Source: an uncultured Bacteroidales bacterium (lineage in GTDB: Bacteria > Bacteroidota > Bacteroidia > Bacteroidales > Paludibacteraceae). Taken from it: DNA of 64,000 bases. The stretch's first letter is position 1; each line of letters opens with the position of its first letter. The stretch spans positions 42,337 through 106,336 of the forward strand of contig CACZUS010000001.1 of assembly GCA_902784425.1 (NCBI GenBank), in the 5' to 3' direction. Below are positions 29,179 through 37,559 of the stretch, piece by piece. The translations under genes were made by a program, and so were the position numbers. Below the pieces are notes generated by a model, which saw only the letters and a list, made by a program, of their open reading frames with translations, did not search any database and was not told the DNA's origin.

Positions 29179-30722
29179 CAATAATGGACACGACACTCCG
29201 TGATGGGGAACAAACCAACGGAGTGAGTTTCGTGCCACATGAGAAGTTGATATTGGCGCGCACCCTCCTTTTGGACGCTAATGTAGATCGAATAGAGGTG
29301 GCATCAGCTCGCGTGAGTGATGGAGAAAAAGAGGCTGTCTCAATGATTTGCAATTGGGCAAAGGGTGTGAATTGTCTTCATCGAATTGAAGTCTTGGGTT
29401 TTGTCGATGAAACTTCAAGTATTGATTGGATAAAGGAGACGGGATGCCAGTGTGTCAATTTGCTTGTGAAAGGATCACTCAGACATTGCTCTGAGCAATT
29501 GAAAAAAAGTCCGGAAGAGCATCTTCATGATGTTTTGGACACTCTTTCATACGCGCAAAAACAGGGTATGCGAGTTAACCTCTATTTGGAGGATTGGAGT
29601 GGTGGCATAAAGGATAGTGCGGAATATGTATTCTTTTTGATGGATCATCTTAAAGATCAGAAGATAGAACATTTTATGCTTCCTGACACGTTGGGTATAT
29701 TGACGCCAGATCAGACCTATCGTTGTGTGAAGTTGATGACCGATCGTTATCCTAATCTCTCGTTCGACTTCCATGCGCATAATGATTATGATTTTGCTGT
29801 GGCAAATGCGATGGCAGCGATACAGGCGGGTGCTAATGGTTTGCATACAACCATCAATGGGTTGGGCGAACGGGCAGGTAATGCTCCTTTGGCAAGTGTT
29901 CAAGCTGCACTGAAAGATCATTATCATGTTCAAACTGGCATTAATGAGTCCAAATTAATGGAGATATGTCATTTGGTTGAGTCGTATAGCTGCATCGCAA
30001 TACCACCGAATAGACCTGTCGTGGGAGAAAGTGTCTTTACGCAGGTAGCGGGCGTGCATGCGGATGGCGATAACAAATCGGGATTGTATTGTAACGGTTT
30101 GCTTCCTGAACGTTTTGGCAGAAAACGCGAATATGCGTTGGGTAAAAATAGCGGGAAAGCCAATATCCTTAAGAACCTTGAGGAGTTGGGCCTCGCCCTT
30201 ACACCTGAACAAACCAAGGCTGTCACAAAACGAATCATCGAGTTGGGGGATAAAAAGGAACTCGTTACGCAAGAAGATCTCCCTTATATAGTGGCCGATG
30301 TGGTTAAACATTCTGCCCCTGATGATCATGTGAAGTTGGATAGCTATATGGTGAGCACCAGTTATGGACTAAAGCCGTTGGCCAGTGTTCGTCTTGAGAT
30401 TGATGGAAAATCTTATGAAGAGACTGCAACGGGTGACGGACAATATGATGCGTTCGTTCGTGCGGTAAGACATATCTATCGAGATAAATTACAACGTAAA
30501 TTCCCTTGGTTGACAAACTATGCTGTAAGCATTCCACCCGGCGGTCGTACCGATGCCTTGGTGCAAACCAGTATCTCATGGACATTCGATGGGAAAAGTT
30601 ATCGAACGAGAGGTTTGGATGCTGACCAGATGGAAGCAGCTATCAAGGCAACCTTTAAAATGTTGAATCTGATAGAGGACTTGTACACACAAGCGCCTGA
30701 GAGAACGAAAGAAAATAAATAA
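29151..30722 (+). CDS. cimA: Citramalate synthase / LeuA-family enzyme
   Basis: 523-residue DRE-TIM enzyme of the isopropylmalate synthase superfamily. The signature [14 protein letters not shown] is at residues 11-24, with FHAHNDYDFAVANA and NGLGERAGNAPLAS further on. The opening with [15 protein letters not shown], the length and the place in a leu operon that already has leuA fit the citramalate synthase class, which condenses pyruvate and acetyl-CoA to citramalate. LeuCD and LeuB then carry it to 2-ketobutyrate, a precursor of isoleucine. The C-terminal third is a LeuA-type regulatory domain (YMVSTSYGLKPLASVRLEI). A second isopropylmalate synthase is the alternative; substrate cannot be proven from sequence. 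The start overlaps leuD by 28 nt. Confidence 0.85.
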   Translation: MGTEKGKYVTIMDTTLRDGEQTNGVSFVPHEKLILARTLLLDANVDRIEVASARVSDGEKEAVSMICNWAKGVNCLHRIEVLGFVDETSSIDWIKETGCQCVNLLVKGSLRHCSEQLKKSPEEHLHDVLDTLSYAQKQGMRVNLYLEDWSGGIKDSAEYVFFLMDHLKDQKIEHFMLPDTLGILTPDQTYRCVKLMTDRYPNLSFDFHAHNDYDFAVANAMAAIQAGANGLHTTINGLGERAGNAPLASVQAALKDHYHVQTGINESKLMEICHLVESYSCIAIPPNRPVVGESVFTQVAGVHADGDNKSGLYCNGLLPERFGRKREYALGKNSGKANILKNLEELGLALTPEQTKAVTKRIIELGDKKELVTQEDLPYIVADVVKHSAPDDHVKLDSYMVSTSYGLKPLASVRLEIDGKSYEETATGDGQYDAFVRAVRHIYRDKLQRKFPWLTNYAVSIPPGGRTDALVQTSISWTFDGKSYRTRGLDADQMEAAIKATFKMLNLIEDLYTQAPERTKENK

Positions 30723-30741
30723 CCGTTAATTTTTTATTAAT

Positions 30742-31803
30742 ATGAAATTAAAAATTGCTGTATTACCAGGAGATGGTATAGGACCAGAAATCTCTGAGCA
30801 AGGAGTCAATGTAATGACTGCCGTATGTAATAAGTTTGGACACGAAGTGAGTTATACTCATGCTATATGTGGAGCCGATGCAATAGATAAAGTAGGGGAT
30901 CCATTCCCAGAAGAGACCTTTAAGATTTGTATGGAGGCAGATGCAGTACTCTTTTCTGCCGTAGGTGATCCTAAGTTTGATAATAATCCTGCAGCCAAGG
31001 TGCGTCCCGAACAAGGATTGTTGGCAATGCGTAAGAAATTAGGATTGTTTGCTAATATTCGTCCGATACAGACTTTTGATTGTTTGATTCATAAAAGTCC
31101 GCTGAAAGATGAGTTGGTGAAAGGTGCTGATTTCATCTGTATCCGTGAATTGACGGGTGGTATGTATTTTGGAGAGAAGAAAGAGGGAAGTGATTTTGCA
31201 TACGATACGAATGCGTATAGCAGAGAAGAGGTAGAGCGAATTTTGAAGGAGGCATATAAATATGCACGTCAGCGCAGAAAACATTTGACAGTTGTGGATA
31301 AGGCTAATGTGTTGGCATCTTCTCGTCTGTGGCGTAAGGTGGCACAAGAGATAGCACTCCAATATCCAGATGTGACGACTGATTACATGTATGTTGACAA
31401 TGCAGCAATGCGCATGATTCAGGAACCAACATTCTTTGATGTGATGGTGACGGAGAACACTTTCGGTGATATCCTTACAGATGAGGGTTCTTGTATTACA
31501 GGTTCGATGGGCTTGCTTCCTTCCGCATCGACAGGAGAACACACACCAGTGTTTGAACCGATTCATGGATCATGGCCGCAAGCAAAGGGTTTGAATATTG
31601 CCAATCCGTTGGCTCAGATTCTTTCGGTCGCTATGTTGTTCGAATACTTTAATTTAAAGGAGGAAGGTAAATTGATTCGAGAGGCTGTTGATGCTTCCTT
31701 AGATGCTAATGTCCGTACACCAGAAATCCAGGTTGAAGGAGGTGCTAAGTATGGCACAAAAGAAGTGGGACAGTGGATTGTGGATTATATTGATAAGAAA
31801 TAA
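30742..31803 (+). CDS. leuB: 3-Isopropylmalate dehydrogenase
   Basis: NAD-dependent oxidative decarboxylase, third enzyme of leucine synthesis, 353 residues. It opens with [14 protein letters not shown] and has [13 protein letters not shown], the catalytic region with VDNAAMRMI, and [25 protein letters not shown] near the substrate site. Last gene of the operon; a hairpin terminator follows after 35 nt. Confidence 0.98.
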   Translation: MKLKIAVLPGDGIGPEISEQGVNVMTAVCNKFGHEVSYTHAICGADAIDKVGDPFPEETFKICMEADAVLFSAVGDPKFDNNPAAKVRPEQGLLAMRKKLGLFANIRPIQTFDCLIHKSPLKDELVKGADFICIRELTGGMYFGEKKEGSDFAYDTNAYSREEVERILKEAYKYARQRRKHLTVVDKANVLASSRLWRKVAQEIALQYPDVTTDYMYVDNAAMRMIQEPTFFDVMVTENTFGDILTDEGSCITGSMGLLPSASTGEHTPVFEPIHGSWPQAKGLNIANPLAQILSVAMLFEYFNLKEEGKLIREAVDASLDANVRTPEIQVEGGAKYGTKEVGQWIVDYIDKK

Positions 31804-31838
31804 ATGTGACGAATAGAGAAGATTGAAAAGGTACTCAT

Positions 31839-31875
31839 AAGGACATACTCAACAAGAGCGTGTCCTTTTGTTTTA
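31839..31875 (+). terminator. Terminator of the leu operon
   Basis: AAGGACA (31839-31845) pairs with TGTCCTT (31861-31867), with a further CTC-GAG pairing inside the loop, then a T-rich tail. Confidence 0.8.
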
Positions 31876-31891
31876 TGATAGCAGCAATGTT

Positions 31892-32222
31892 TTAAGGCTC
31901 TGTCTGTGTCTCTGTCACCACAACGATGGCAAGGTAGTTTCCATTAGGGTAGTGGTGGTAAAACGTTTTGTCGATTAAGTTTTCCTTTCTGTCGTAGTGG
32001 TATCTTATATAGATATTTCCATTTGAATCATATTGATATGTGTATCTGTAATCCAATCTTTGGTTGGCTATTTGATTCCAATGCGTTTGTACTATCCGCA
32101 GTTGAAATTATTTTCTCCATAATTTTTGTTATGTCAACAGCTGATTGACCTAATACTGTTGCAGAAGTTGTCAGCAAACAAAGTAAGCCGATAAACGTGT
32201 ATGTGTGTTTGCGTGTTGCCAT
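31892..32222 (-). pseudogene. Small secreted YD-type protein, frameshifted
   Basis: An ATG at 32222 opens a clear signal peptide (MATRKHTYTFIGLLCLLTTS, ending ATVLGQ) and about 30 more residues. That frame stops at 32028, but the next frame continues without a break to a stop at 31892 and encodes YRYTYQYDSNGNIYIRYHYD and KTFYHHYPNGNYLAIVVV, a YD-repeat-like pattern. The whole stretch is 331 nt, one more than a multiple of three, so a single surplus base somewhere near 32050-32110 would explain it. In the sequence as given the gene is broken and its signal peptide is read as the tail of the upstream open frame. Either decay or a sequencing error is possible. Confidence 0.6.
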
Positions 32223-33248
32223 GACTATCGTTTGATGATTAGTTGTTGACCTATTCGCAGATCTTTTCTCATTGTTGTTTTCATTGTCAACTTCTTGTGT
32301 TTCATCTTTGTTGACACTCTTATCCTGATCAGAAGACTCTTTTTTCACGTCAGTAGTGTCAGAAGGTGCAGGCGTAATCTCGTTCTTTCCATCTTTTGAA
32401 TGATTGTCGATTGCGTCTTTCTCTTCGTTAGACTGAGGAGAATCGGTGTCTGAATTGATGAGAAGTTTCTGTCCAATCTTCAAATTGTTGTTTTTCAATT
32501 TGTTCCATTTGATGATGTCATCCACTTTACATCCATATTGTTTGGAGATGCGATAGAGATTGTCTCCTTTTTGAACAATATGAACAATGTTCGATTCTCC
32601 TTTTTCATTTGTCTCTTTGTCTGTGACGACCTCATCTTTCTCTGTTTTCTTCTGAAGCGTGTCGGCCGACGGAGTGCTTTTGTCATCGCGTTTAGGTGTT
32701 GGCTCGACATCTTTCTTGTCGGTCTCCTCTTTTGGATCTGGTATGAATTCATCGGAAGACTCTTCTTCGCCGATAATTCTCCGATAGCCTATAAATCGTT
32801 TGTTGTAATAGTCGAGTCCGGGATAAAGGTCGATGGTAACCCCTTTTTGAACAGAAGCATGAATGAAATAAACCGTGTCGCTATTCCCTTTGTGATCGAC
32901 GACGATTCCAACGTGTCCGACGCTTTTGCTTTTAGCGTTACTTCCCTTGAAAAAGATCAGATCACCTTTCTTGGTTCTTCCTTTTTTTATTTTATCTCCT
33001 TGTGTGTACTGAGAGGAGGAAGAACTGCTAAGAGAGTAGCCAAAGTGACTGTATACATAGCTGGTGAATCCAGAGCAATCGAAAGTCTTCGGACCTTTGC
33101 TAGCGTATTTATATTTGCATCCAATGTATTTCTTTGAGTAGTTGACAAGGGAATCTCTGAGTAAGTTATCTGTGCGAGATCTTCCCCATGTGTTGATGGT
33201 TAAGAAACAAAAAAGTGAGATAAAAAATAAACTTTTGGTATTCTTCAT
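32028..33248 (-). CDS. NlpC/P60 endopeptidase with LysM, C-terminus altered by frameshift
   Basis: Predicted secreted cell-wall endopeptidase, 406 residues as it stands. It has a signal peptide (about residues 1-22), an NlpC/P60 domain with the catalytic Cys in TFDCSGFTSYVY and His in SVGHVGIVVD, a charged Lys/Glu/Asp-rich linker, and a LysM peptidoglycan-binding module (VQKGDNLYRISKQYGCKVDD to LKIGQKLLIN). The last 64 residues are really the signal peptide and start of another gene. Removing one base from the four-T run at 32264-32267 would instead give a LysM-like end, KDLRIGQQLIIKR, and a stop at 32225, two bases before the next ATG. I think that is the original end. Promoter box at 33301. 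Confidence 0.82.
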   Translation of the reverse strand: MKNTKSLFFISLFCFLTINTWGRSRTDNLLRDSLVNYSKKYIGCKYKYASKGPKTFDCSGFTSYVYSHFGYSLSSSSSSQYTQGDKIKKGRTKKGDLIFFKGSNAKSKSVGHVGIVVDHKGNSDTVYFIHASVQKGVTIDLYPGLDYYNKRFIGYRRIIGEEESSDEFIPDPKEETDKKDVEPTPKRDDKSTPSADTLQKKTEKDEVVTDKETNEKGESNIVHIVQKGDNLYRISKQYGCKVDDIIKWNKLKNNNLKIGQKLLINSDTDSPQSNEEKDAIDNHSKDGKNEITPAPSDTTDVKKESSDQDKSVNKDETQEVDNENNNEKRSANRSTTNHQTIVMATRKHTYTFIGLLCLLTTSATVLGQSAVDITKIMEKIISTADSTNALESNSQPKIGLQIHISI

Positions 33249-33300
33249 TTCAATTTTATTTCGGGGGATTTTAGAAGTCCCCTTGATTAACAGAACGTTG

Positions 33301-33308
33301 CAAAGGTA
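33301..33308 (-). promoter_or_regulatory. Probable promoter of the NlpC/P60 gene (-7 box)
   Basis: On the minus strand TACCTTTG fits TAnnTTTG, about 53 nt before the ATG. No clear -33 TTTG. The leader would contain a small hairpin (GGGGA with TCCCC around 33254-33282). Confidence 0.5.
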
Positions 33309-33444
33309 GCCATTAAAATTGGAATTATAAATTTTATGGTTGACTTTATGAAATAACCCGTTGGAATTTTGAAAAAAGCAAATAAATAATTATGTTTGCT
33401 TAAAGGAAGTTCCGAGTGGAAGTTCCCGAAAAAAAAAGTAGAGT

Positions 33445-33487
33445 AGGGAATGATATAAATCATGCATCGATAATCGATGGTATCCCT
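33445..33487. promoter_or_regulatory. Palindrome upstream of the PD-(D/E)XK-like gene
   Basis: CATCGAT (33465-33471) and ATCGATG (33473-33479) form a near-perfect 15-nt palindrome, flanked by AGGGA (33445-33449) and TCCCT (33483-33487). It ends 28 nt before the ATG at 33507. It could be an operator or a leader hairpin; no T-run follows. Confidence 0.4.
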
Positions 33488-33506
33488 TTCATAAATAAAT
33501 TGAGGT

Positions 33507-34331
33507 ATGGTGGAGTTGAGTCATAATCAAGAGAAGAAGGATAAGAAGGAGTGGGCCATTATCAATATGTTCCGTTCCAGTTATCCCTATTTCCCGATAG
33601 GTGAGTTGGAAAAATCCGAATCACCCGATTTTTTATTGCATTCAGGAGGGAAACTGATTGGCATTGAACTGACGGAGTTGAAGTATGAAAGGGAAGATAA
33701 GCTATTCAATTTACGTGCGCATGAAGATTTCCTCACCTACATGATGGAGGATGCACAGCGTATAGTGGAGGAGAAGTGTGATTATAAGTTGATGGTGGAG
33801 GTGTTGTTCTCTGATGATATTAGTCCGACGGTATTGATGGTGAATGAAGAGGCCCGTTTATTGGTACGTCAAGGTTTGGCAGAGTCGATAGCGAATGTCG
33901 TTTCTGAGAATATACCAGAATCCACAGGAACAAAATACAAAGTGGATAGGACCTCTAAATATGGACATCAGAAGTTGCATCCAAAGATTCAGTGTATCAC
34001 CATCCTGAATGTGACGGGCAGATGGTATGAAGGATTATGGTATGCAGCCATAGCTACAAAGGTGAAGCCCCTCTCAATCTCCAGTGTGTCGCAACGATTG
34101 GTGGCAAAGAATTGCAAACTGCGGAAATATAATACATCCTGTGATGAGCAATGGTTGGTGATTATACAAAATAGTTTCTTGATGTCAAGTTCGTATAATT
34201 CGTCGACCGCAGCAGAGGCACTTGCGCATCATTATAAAAGTAATTTCGATAAAGTGTTCGTCTTTGAGCGAAGTGAGGGGTTGGTGACGCGCTTGGATAT
34301 TGAAAAGTATGAGGATAAAAAGAAAAAGTGA
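33507..34331 (+). CDS. Unknown protein with PD-(D/E)XK-like N-terminus
   Basis: 274 residues, cytoplasmic by composition, function unknown. The N-terminal part has SPDFLLHSGGKLIGIELTEL, with Pro40-Asp41, Glu54 and Thr56. This spacing resembles the core of PD-(D/E)XK nucleases, in which Asp, Glu and often a Lys bind metal and substrate, but the usual Lys is a Thr here. The middle has a conserved-looking HQKLHPKIQCITILNVTG; the C-terminus is Lys rich. It is a lone gene between unrelated genes, with a palindrome just upstream. It may be a defence-type or repair nuclease, or an inactive relative; I cannot settle this from sequence. Confidence 0.6.
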   Translation: MVELSHNQEKKDKKEWAIINMFRSSYPYFPIGELEKSESPDFLLHSGGKLIGIELTELKYEREDKLFNLRAHEDFLTYMMEDAQRIVEEKCDYKLMVEVLFSDDISPTVLMVNEEARLLVRQGLAESIANVVSENIPESTGTKYKVDRTSKYGHQKLHPKIQCITILNVTGRWYEGLWYAAIATKVKPLSISSVSQRLVAKNCKLRKYNTSCDEQWLVIIQNSFLMSSSYNSSTAAEALAHHYKSNFDKVFVFERSEGLVTRLDIEKYEDKKKK

Positions 34332-34360
34332 TTTGATGTTAAAAAATATTAATATCTTTG
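34332..34360 (+). promoter_or_regulatory. Promoter of the PCMD lipoprotein gene
   Basis: TTTG (34332-34335) and TATCTTTG (34353-34360) are 17 nt apart, slightly short of the usual 19-21. The -33 box overlaps the stop region of the upstream gene. The predicted start near 34367 leaves a very short leader before the ATG at 34375. Confidence 0.55.
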
Positions 34361-34374
34361 TGCCGTAAATTAGA

Positions 34375-35526
34375 ATGCAAATGAACATAAAAAACATTTT
34401 GTTAGCATTTCCTGTAATGGCCTTCACAATGGTTGGGTGTATACAGGATGAACCGTTGGAATCGGAGGCAGACATCCTACAATGCAAGTTGTCTGGCGAC
34501 AAAGAGTATCTTATTACAAAAGCCGACACGTTGATGGAGGTGACTAGTATAATGAATAACATCACAATATTTGTAAAGCAGGGTTGTGATCTAACGAAAA
34601 GAGCTCCTGAGTTTGTTTTGACGAAGGGTGCTACCATCTCACCTAAGAGTGGTTCGGTACAAGATTTTTCAGACAATAAAGAGGTGATTTATACAGTAAC
34701 TTCAGAGAGTGGAGAGTGGAAGCGTACATATCACGTGACCTATCGTTGTGCAGTGTCGTTGCCTACCCATTTCAGCTTTGAAAATTATATGTTGAATGAG
34801 TCTAACAAATACCACATCATATATGAGGTTGTGGAGGGCGTAGATATTATGTCGTGGTGGAATACGGGAAATCCAGGATTCTGCTTAGCATCAAGTGTGG
34901 GTCCAGAGGGATATCCGACAGTTGTTGTGGAGGATGGATATAAAGGAAGAGCGATAAAAATGACGACCCGTTTTGCTGGAAGTTTTGGAAAGGCGGCAGG
35001 AATGCCAATTGCACCAGGAAATCTATTTTTAGGAACATTTAATGTACAACAAGCGTTGAAGTCACCTTTGTCGGCAACGCGTTTTGGCGTGCCATTCTTA
35101 CAAGAGCCAGATTCCATTGTGGGTTGGTATAAATACAAACCAGGTCCGAAGATGACAGATGGTAAGTATCGTGAAATAGAGGGAACGGATGATTTTAACA
35201 TCTATGCTATTTTGTATGAAAATACGGATAAAGATGGAAATGCCGTGATGTTGGATGGAACCAATTCGTTGAATAGTGAGCATTTGGTTTTGTTAGCACA
35301 AATGCCAGCATCGGATCGAAAAAATACAGATGAGTGGCTCCGATTCTCCTTCCCATTCAAGGCAATGAATGGCAAGAAGGTGGATAAAGATCGCTTGCAG
35401 AAGTATGGCTATAATTTCGGAATCGTCTTCTCCTCCAGTTTGAAGGGTGATGATTTCACGGGAGCCGTTGGCAGTGAATTGTATGTGGATGAGGTGGAGA
35501 TTGTGTGTAAGGAAACAGCTAACTAA
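34375..35526 (+). CDS. PCMD-domain surface lipoprotein
   Basis: 383 residues. The N-terminus ends in a lipobox (FTMVGC, Cys22), followed by IQDEP. An acidic pair right after the lipid-bearing Cys is the kind of signal that sends lipoproteins to the cell surface in Bacteroidota. From about residue 130 the sequence matches the putative carbohydrate metabolism domain (PCMD, PF13201): FSFENYM, GFCLASSVGPEGYPTVVVED, and a C-terminal FGIVFSSSLKGDDFTGAVGSELYVDEVEI. This domain is common in surface proteins of gut and oral Bacteroidales, but its ligand is unknown. The next gene, 15 nt downstream, encodes an outer-membrane barrel, so the two likely form a unit. Confidence 0.85.
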   Translation: MQMNIKNILLAFPVMAFTMVGCIQDEPLESEADILQCKLSGDKEYLITKADTLMEVTSIMNNITIFVKQGCDLTKRAPEFVLTKGATISPKSGSVQDFSDNKEVIYTVTSESGEWKRTYHVTYRCAVSLPTHFSFENYMLNESNKYHIIYEVVEGVDIMSWWNTGNPGFCLASSVGPEGYPTVVVEDGYKGRAIKMTTRFAGSFGKAAGMPIAPGNLFLGTFNVQQALKSPLSATRFGVPFLQEPDSIVGWYKYKPGPKMTDGKYREIEGTDDFNIYAILYENTDKDGNAVMLDGTNSLNSEHLVLLAQMPASDRKNTDEWLRFSFPFKAMNGKKVDKDRLQKYGYNFGIVFSSSLKGDDFTGAVGSELYVDEVEIVCKETAN

Positions 35527-35541
35527 AAGGGAGAACGAAAG

Positions 35542-36345
35542 ATGAGAAATAAGATTATTACATTATTGTTGCTGTTAGGATGTATGATGAATGCTTTCTC
35601 ACAAACTGAGGTGGGAGAGAGTGTTGAAAATAACGTTCAGAATGATACTGCACGTGTGAAGAAAGTTCGTCCTCTTCCATATTTTGAGTTTCGCTTAGGA
35701 TTTGAGGTGGGTGGAACCGTTCCTTTCCCGTTACCTGCGCAGATGCGGAAAATTAATGGATTTGCACCTTTGGGAAATTTCTCCGTTCAGGCCTTGTCTA
35801 ATATGCCATTCAACAAAAGATGGGAGATGTTGTTAGGACTTCGTTTTGAACGTAAGGGAATGACGTCCAAGGCTACCGTAAAGGATTACAACATGTCTAT
35901 ACAGGATGATGAAGGTGGAACCATCATGGGAAGATGGACAGGTGATGTTACCATGTCAGCCGACCAGTGGATGTTGACGCTTCCTGTTGCAGCCACTTTG
36001 AATTTGACGGAAAAGGGTAGAATTCGGTTAGGTTGTTATTTTGGATATGTCTTCAAAGGATTGTTCTATGGAGAAGTGCAAAATGGCTATTTGAGAGAAG
36101 GAGATCCAACGGGTGCGAAGATAGAAGTAGGAGAAGAACCACAATCGTTTGAGTTTAATGAAGATATGCGTCGTTTCCAGTGGGGATTGACCTTGGGAGG
36201 AGAGTGGAACTTGGGTAAACGCTTCTCTGTCTTTGCCGATTTAGATTGGGGAATGAATGACATATTCGTACCGACGTTTGAGACCATCTCATTTGATATG
36301 TATCCGATTTTTGGAACGGTGGGTGTGGGTTATTCGTTTAAGTAA
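35542..36345 (+). CDS. Predicted outer-membrane beta-barrel protein
   Basis: 267 residues with a signal peptide (MRNKIITLLLLLGCMMNAFS, then QTEV). The mature part shows alternating strands with aromatic ends (FEFRLGFEVGG, RWEMLLGLRFERKG, WGLTLGGEWNLGKRFSVFAD) and ends FGTVGVGYSFK, a typical barrel C-terminus. It follows the PCMD lipoprotein by 15 nt and may help anchor or export it. Specific function unknown. Confidence 0.75.
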   Translation: MRNKIITLLLLLGCMMNAFSQTEVGESVENNVQNDTARVKKVRPLPYFEFRLGFEVGGTVPFPLPAQMRKINGFAPLGNFSVQALSNMPFNKRWEMLLGLRFERKGMTSKATVKDYNMSIQDDEGGTIMGRWTGDVTMSADQWMLTLPVAATLNLTEKGRIRLGCYFGYVFKGLFYGEVQNGYLREGDPTGAKIEVGEEPQSFEFNEDMRRFQWGLTLGGEWNLGKRFSVFADLDWGMNDIFVPTFETISFDMYPIFGTVGVGYSFK

Positions 36346-36397
36346 CACAAACTTAGGAATAGATAGGTGTAATCTTTCTCATTTCTTATTTTTTTTA

Positions 36398-36405
36398 TAT
36401 TTTTG
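36398..36405 (+). promoter_or_regulatory. Probable porT promoter (-7 box)
   Basis: TATTTTTG fits TAnnTTTG and lies 65 nt before the porT start. The -33 region has TTTC rather than TTTG. Confidence 0.4.
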
Positions 36406-36470
36406 CATCGCTTTTAAAAATAAAAGGAGCTATATTCCGTTTGTTCTATAGGTTTTTATAATATTGAGTT

Positions 36471-37196
36471 TTGAAAAAAGTTGTTTTTAGCATATTTTTG
36501 CTTGTCATGTCCTTATCGGCTTATTCAGCTAATACGGGACGTATGAATAATTTGATAAATGCCGATAATCGTCTGTATCATTTTGGTTTCATTTTAGGAT
36601 TAAACATGATGGACTTTAATCCGACCAATGCTGCGGTACCGTATAAGGAGTCGGCAGATGCGGCAGAAGAGATTTGGTTTGTAGAAGATGTGAGAATGAC
36701 GCCAGGATTTTCCGTGGGAATTATTTCAGACTTGCGTATTTTCAGTTGGTTGAACCTACGTTTCTGTCCACAATTGTATTTTAATGAAAGAACTTTGCAA
36801 TTTAGAGATTCAGAAGGAAGTGATTTGACTAGTAGTAGTGTTTCTGTACAGTCTAATATGATGCAGTTCCCATTGGATTTGAAATTCAGAGGGCAACGAA
36901 AACATAACTATCGTCCCTATTTGTTGGCAGGAGCTGCTATGACGTTGGATATGGGTCGTGATGCAGAAGCTACAATTATGTTGAAACAAGTAGATTATGG
37001 AGTGGAGTTCGGAATAGGATGTGATTTCTATTTGCCTTATTTCAAGTTGGCTCCAGAATTTAAAGTCTATTTAGGCTTGGGTGATGTGTTGGAGCGAGAC
37101 AGGCCGGAGATCGCAAATTATAAAGATTTGAAGTATACGAATACATTATCTAAATTGACGTCAAGATTGTTTATCTTGTCATTTAATTTTGAATAA
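36471..37196 (+). CDS. porT: T9SS component PorT
   Basis: Outer-membrane protein required for type IX secretion, 241 residues, close to the 244 of Porphyromonas gingivalis PorT as I recall it. The start is a TTG giving the signal peptide MKKVVFSIFLLVMSLSAYSA; no ATG is available before Met24. The barrel has FHFGFILGLNMMDFNP-like opening (YHFGFILGLNMMDF), PGFSVGIISDLRIFSWLNLR, FPLDLKFRGQR, and the C-terminal TSRLFILSFNFE. The window also encodes three predicted T9SS cargo proteins and a PorP/SprF protein, so the assignment fits the setting. A terminator follows. Confidence 0.9.
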   Translation: MKKVVFSIFLLVMSLSAYSANTGRMNNLINADNRLYHFGFILGLNMMDFNPTNAAVPYKESADAAEEIWFVEDVRMTPGFSVGIISDLRIFSWLNLRFCPQLYFNERTLQFRDSEGSDLTSSSVSVQSNMMQFPLDLKFRGQRKHNYRPYLLAGAAMTLDMGRDAEATIMLKQVDYGVEFGIGCDFYLPYFKLAPEFKVYLGLGDVLERDRPEIANYKDLKYTNTLSKLTSRLFILSFNFE

Positions 37197-37245
37197 TAAA
37201 GACATCCTAATTGAACGTTTTCAGATCAATTAGTTACGATACGAG

Positions 37246-37287
37246 ATAGATTCGAAGAACTTATGTTTTTCGAATCTATTTTTTTTG
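37246..37287 (+). terminator. Terminator after porT
   Basis: ATAGATTCGAA (37246-37256) pairs perfectly with TTCGAATCTAT (37269-37279), 12-nt loop, followed by a run of eight T. Confidence 0.88.
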
Positions 37288-37332
37288 TTTTAAGATGGAC
37301 TTTATAAATTCATTTCGAGTGATTTTGGTTTT

Positions 37333-37355
37333 GTAGAAATGAGTCGTGCCACGTC
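37333..37355. repeat. Decayed copy of the GTAGAGACGC repeat
   Basis: GTAGA and the 11-mer CGTGCCACGTC match the copy at 63056-63078 with the same internal spacing, but the left arm is mutated (AAATGAGT), so the inverted repeat is lost. Confidence 0.5.
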
Positions 37356-37559
37356 CGTTGAGGTGGGGTAGTTTAAGAAGTTCGGAAAAGAGAGGGATAG
37401 ACAGACCAGAGTCGCCGTTTGGAAAGAAATCTTTTTAATAAATTTTTCTGTTTCAATAATTTGTCGTAAATTACGCTGCGAATTATATTCGATTTTGTGT
37501 TTAATATAATAAATTGATACATAAGGCTTTACATTTTGTTATTTGTGTAAAAATGAAGT

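Larger units (their letters stand above)
37197..37559. other. Intergenic region between porT and the giant adhesin gene
   Basis: 363 nt. It holds the porT terminator (37246-37287) and, at 37333-37355, a decayed copy of the GTAGAGACGC repeat: GTAGA and CGTGCCACGTC are at the same 12-nt offset as in the 63-kb copy. I could not find a convincing full promoter for the adhesin gene; TTTG-containing AT-rich sequence is present near 37535-37545. Confidence 0.5.

Noticed and set aside
28645-29238. 197-codon minus-strand frame opposite leuD
   Set aside because: It mirrors leuD and the start of cimA, both clearly real and overlapping on the + strand.
32255-32275. Programmed -1 frameshift at the A-run of the NlpC/P60 mRNA
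   Set aside because: The alternative frame is reached by +1, not -1, and no downstream stimulatory structure is evident; an inserted base is simpler.
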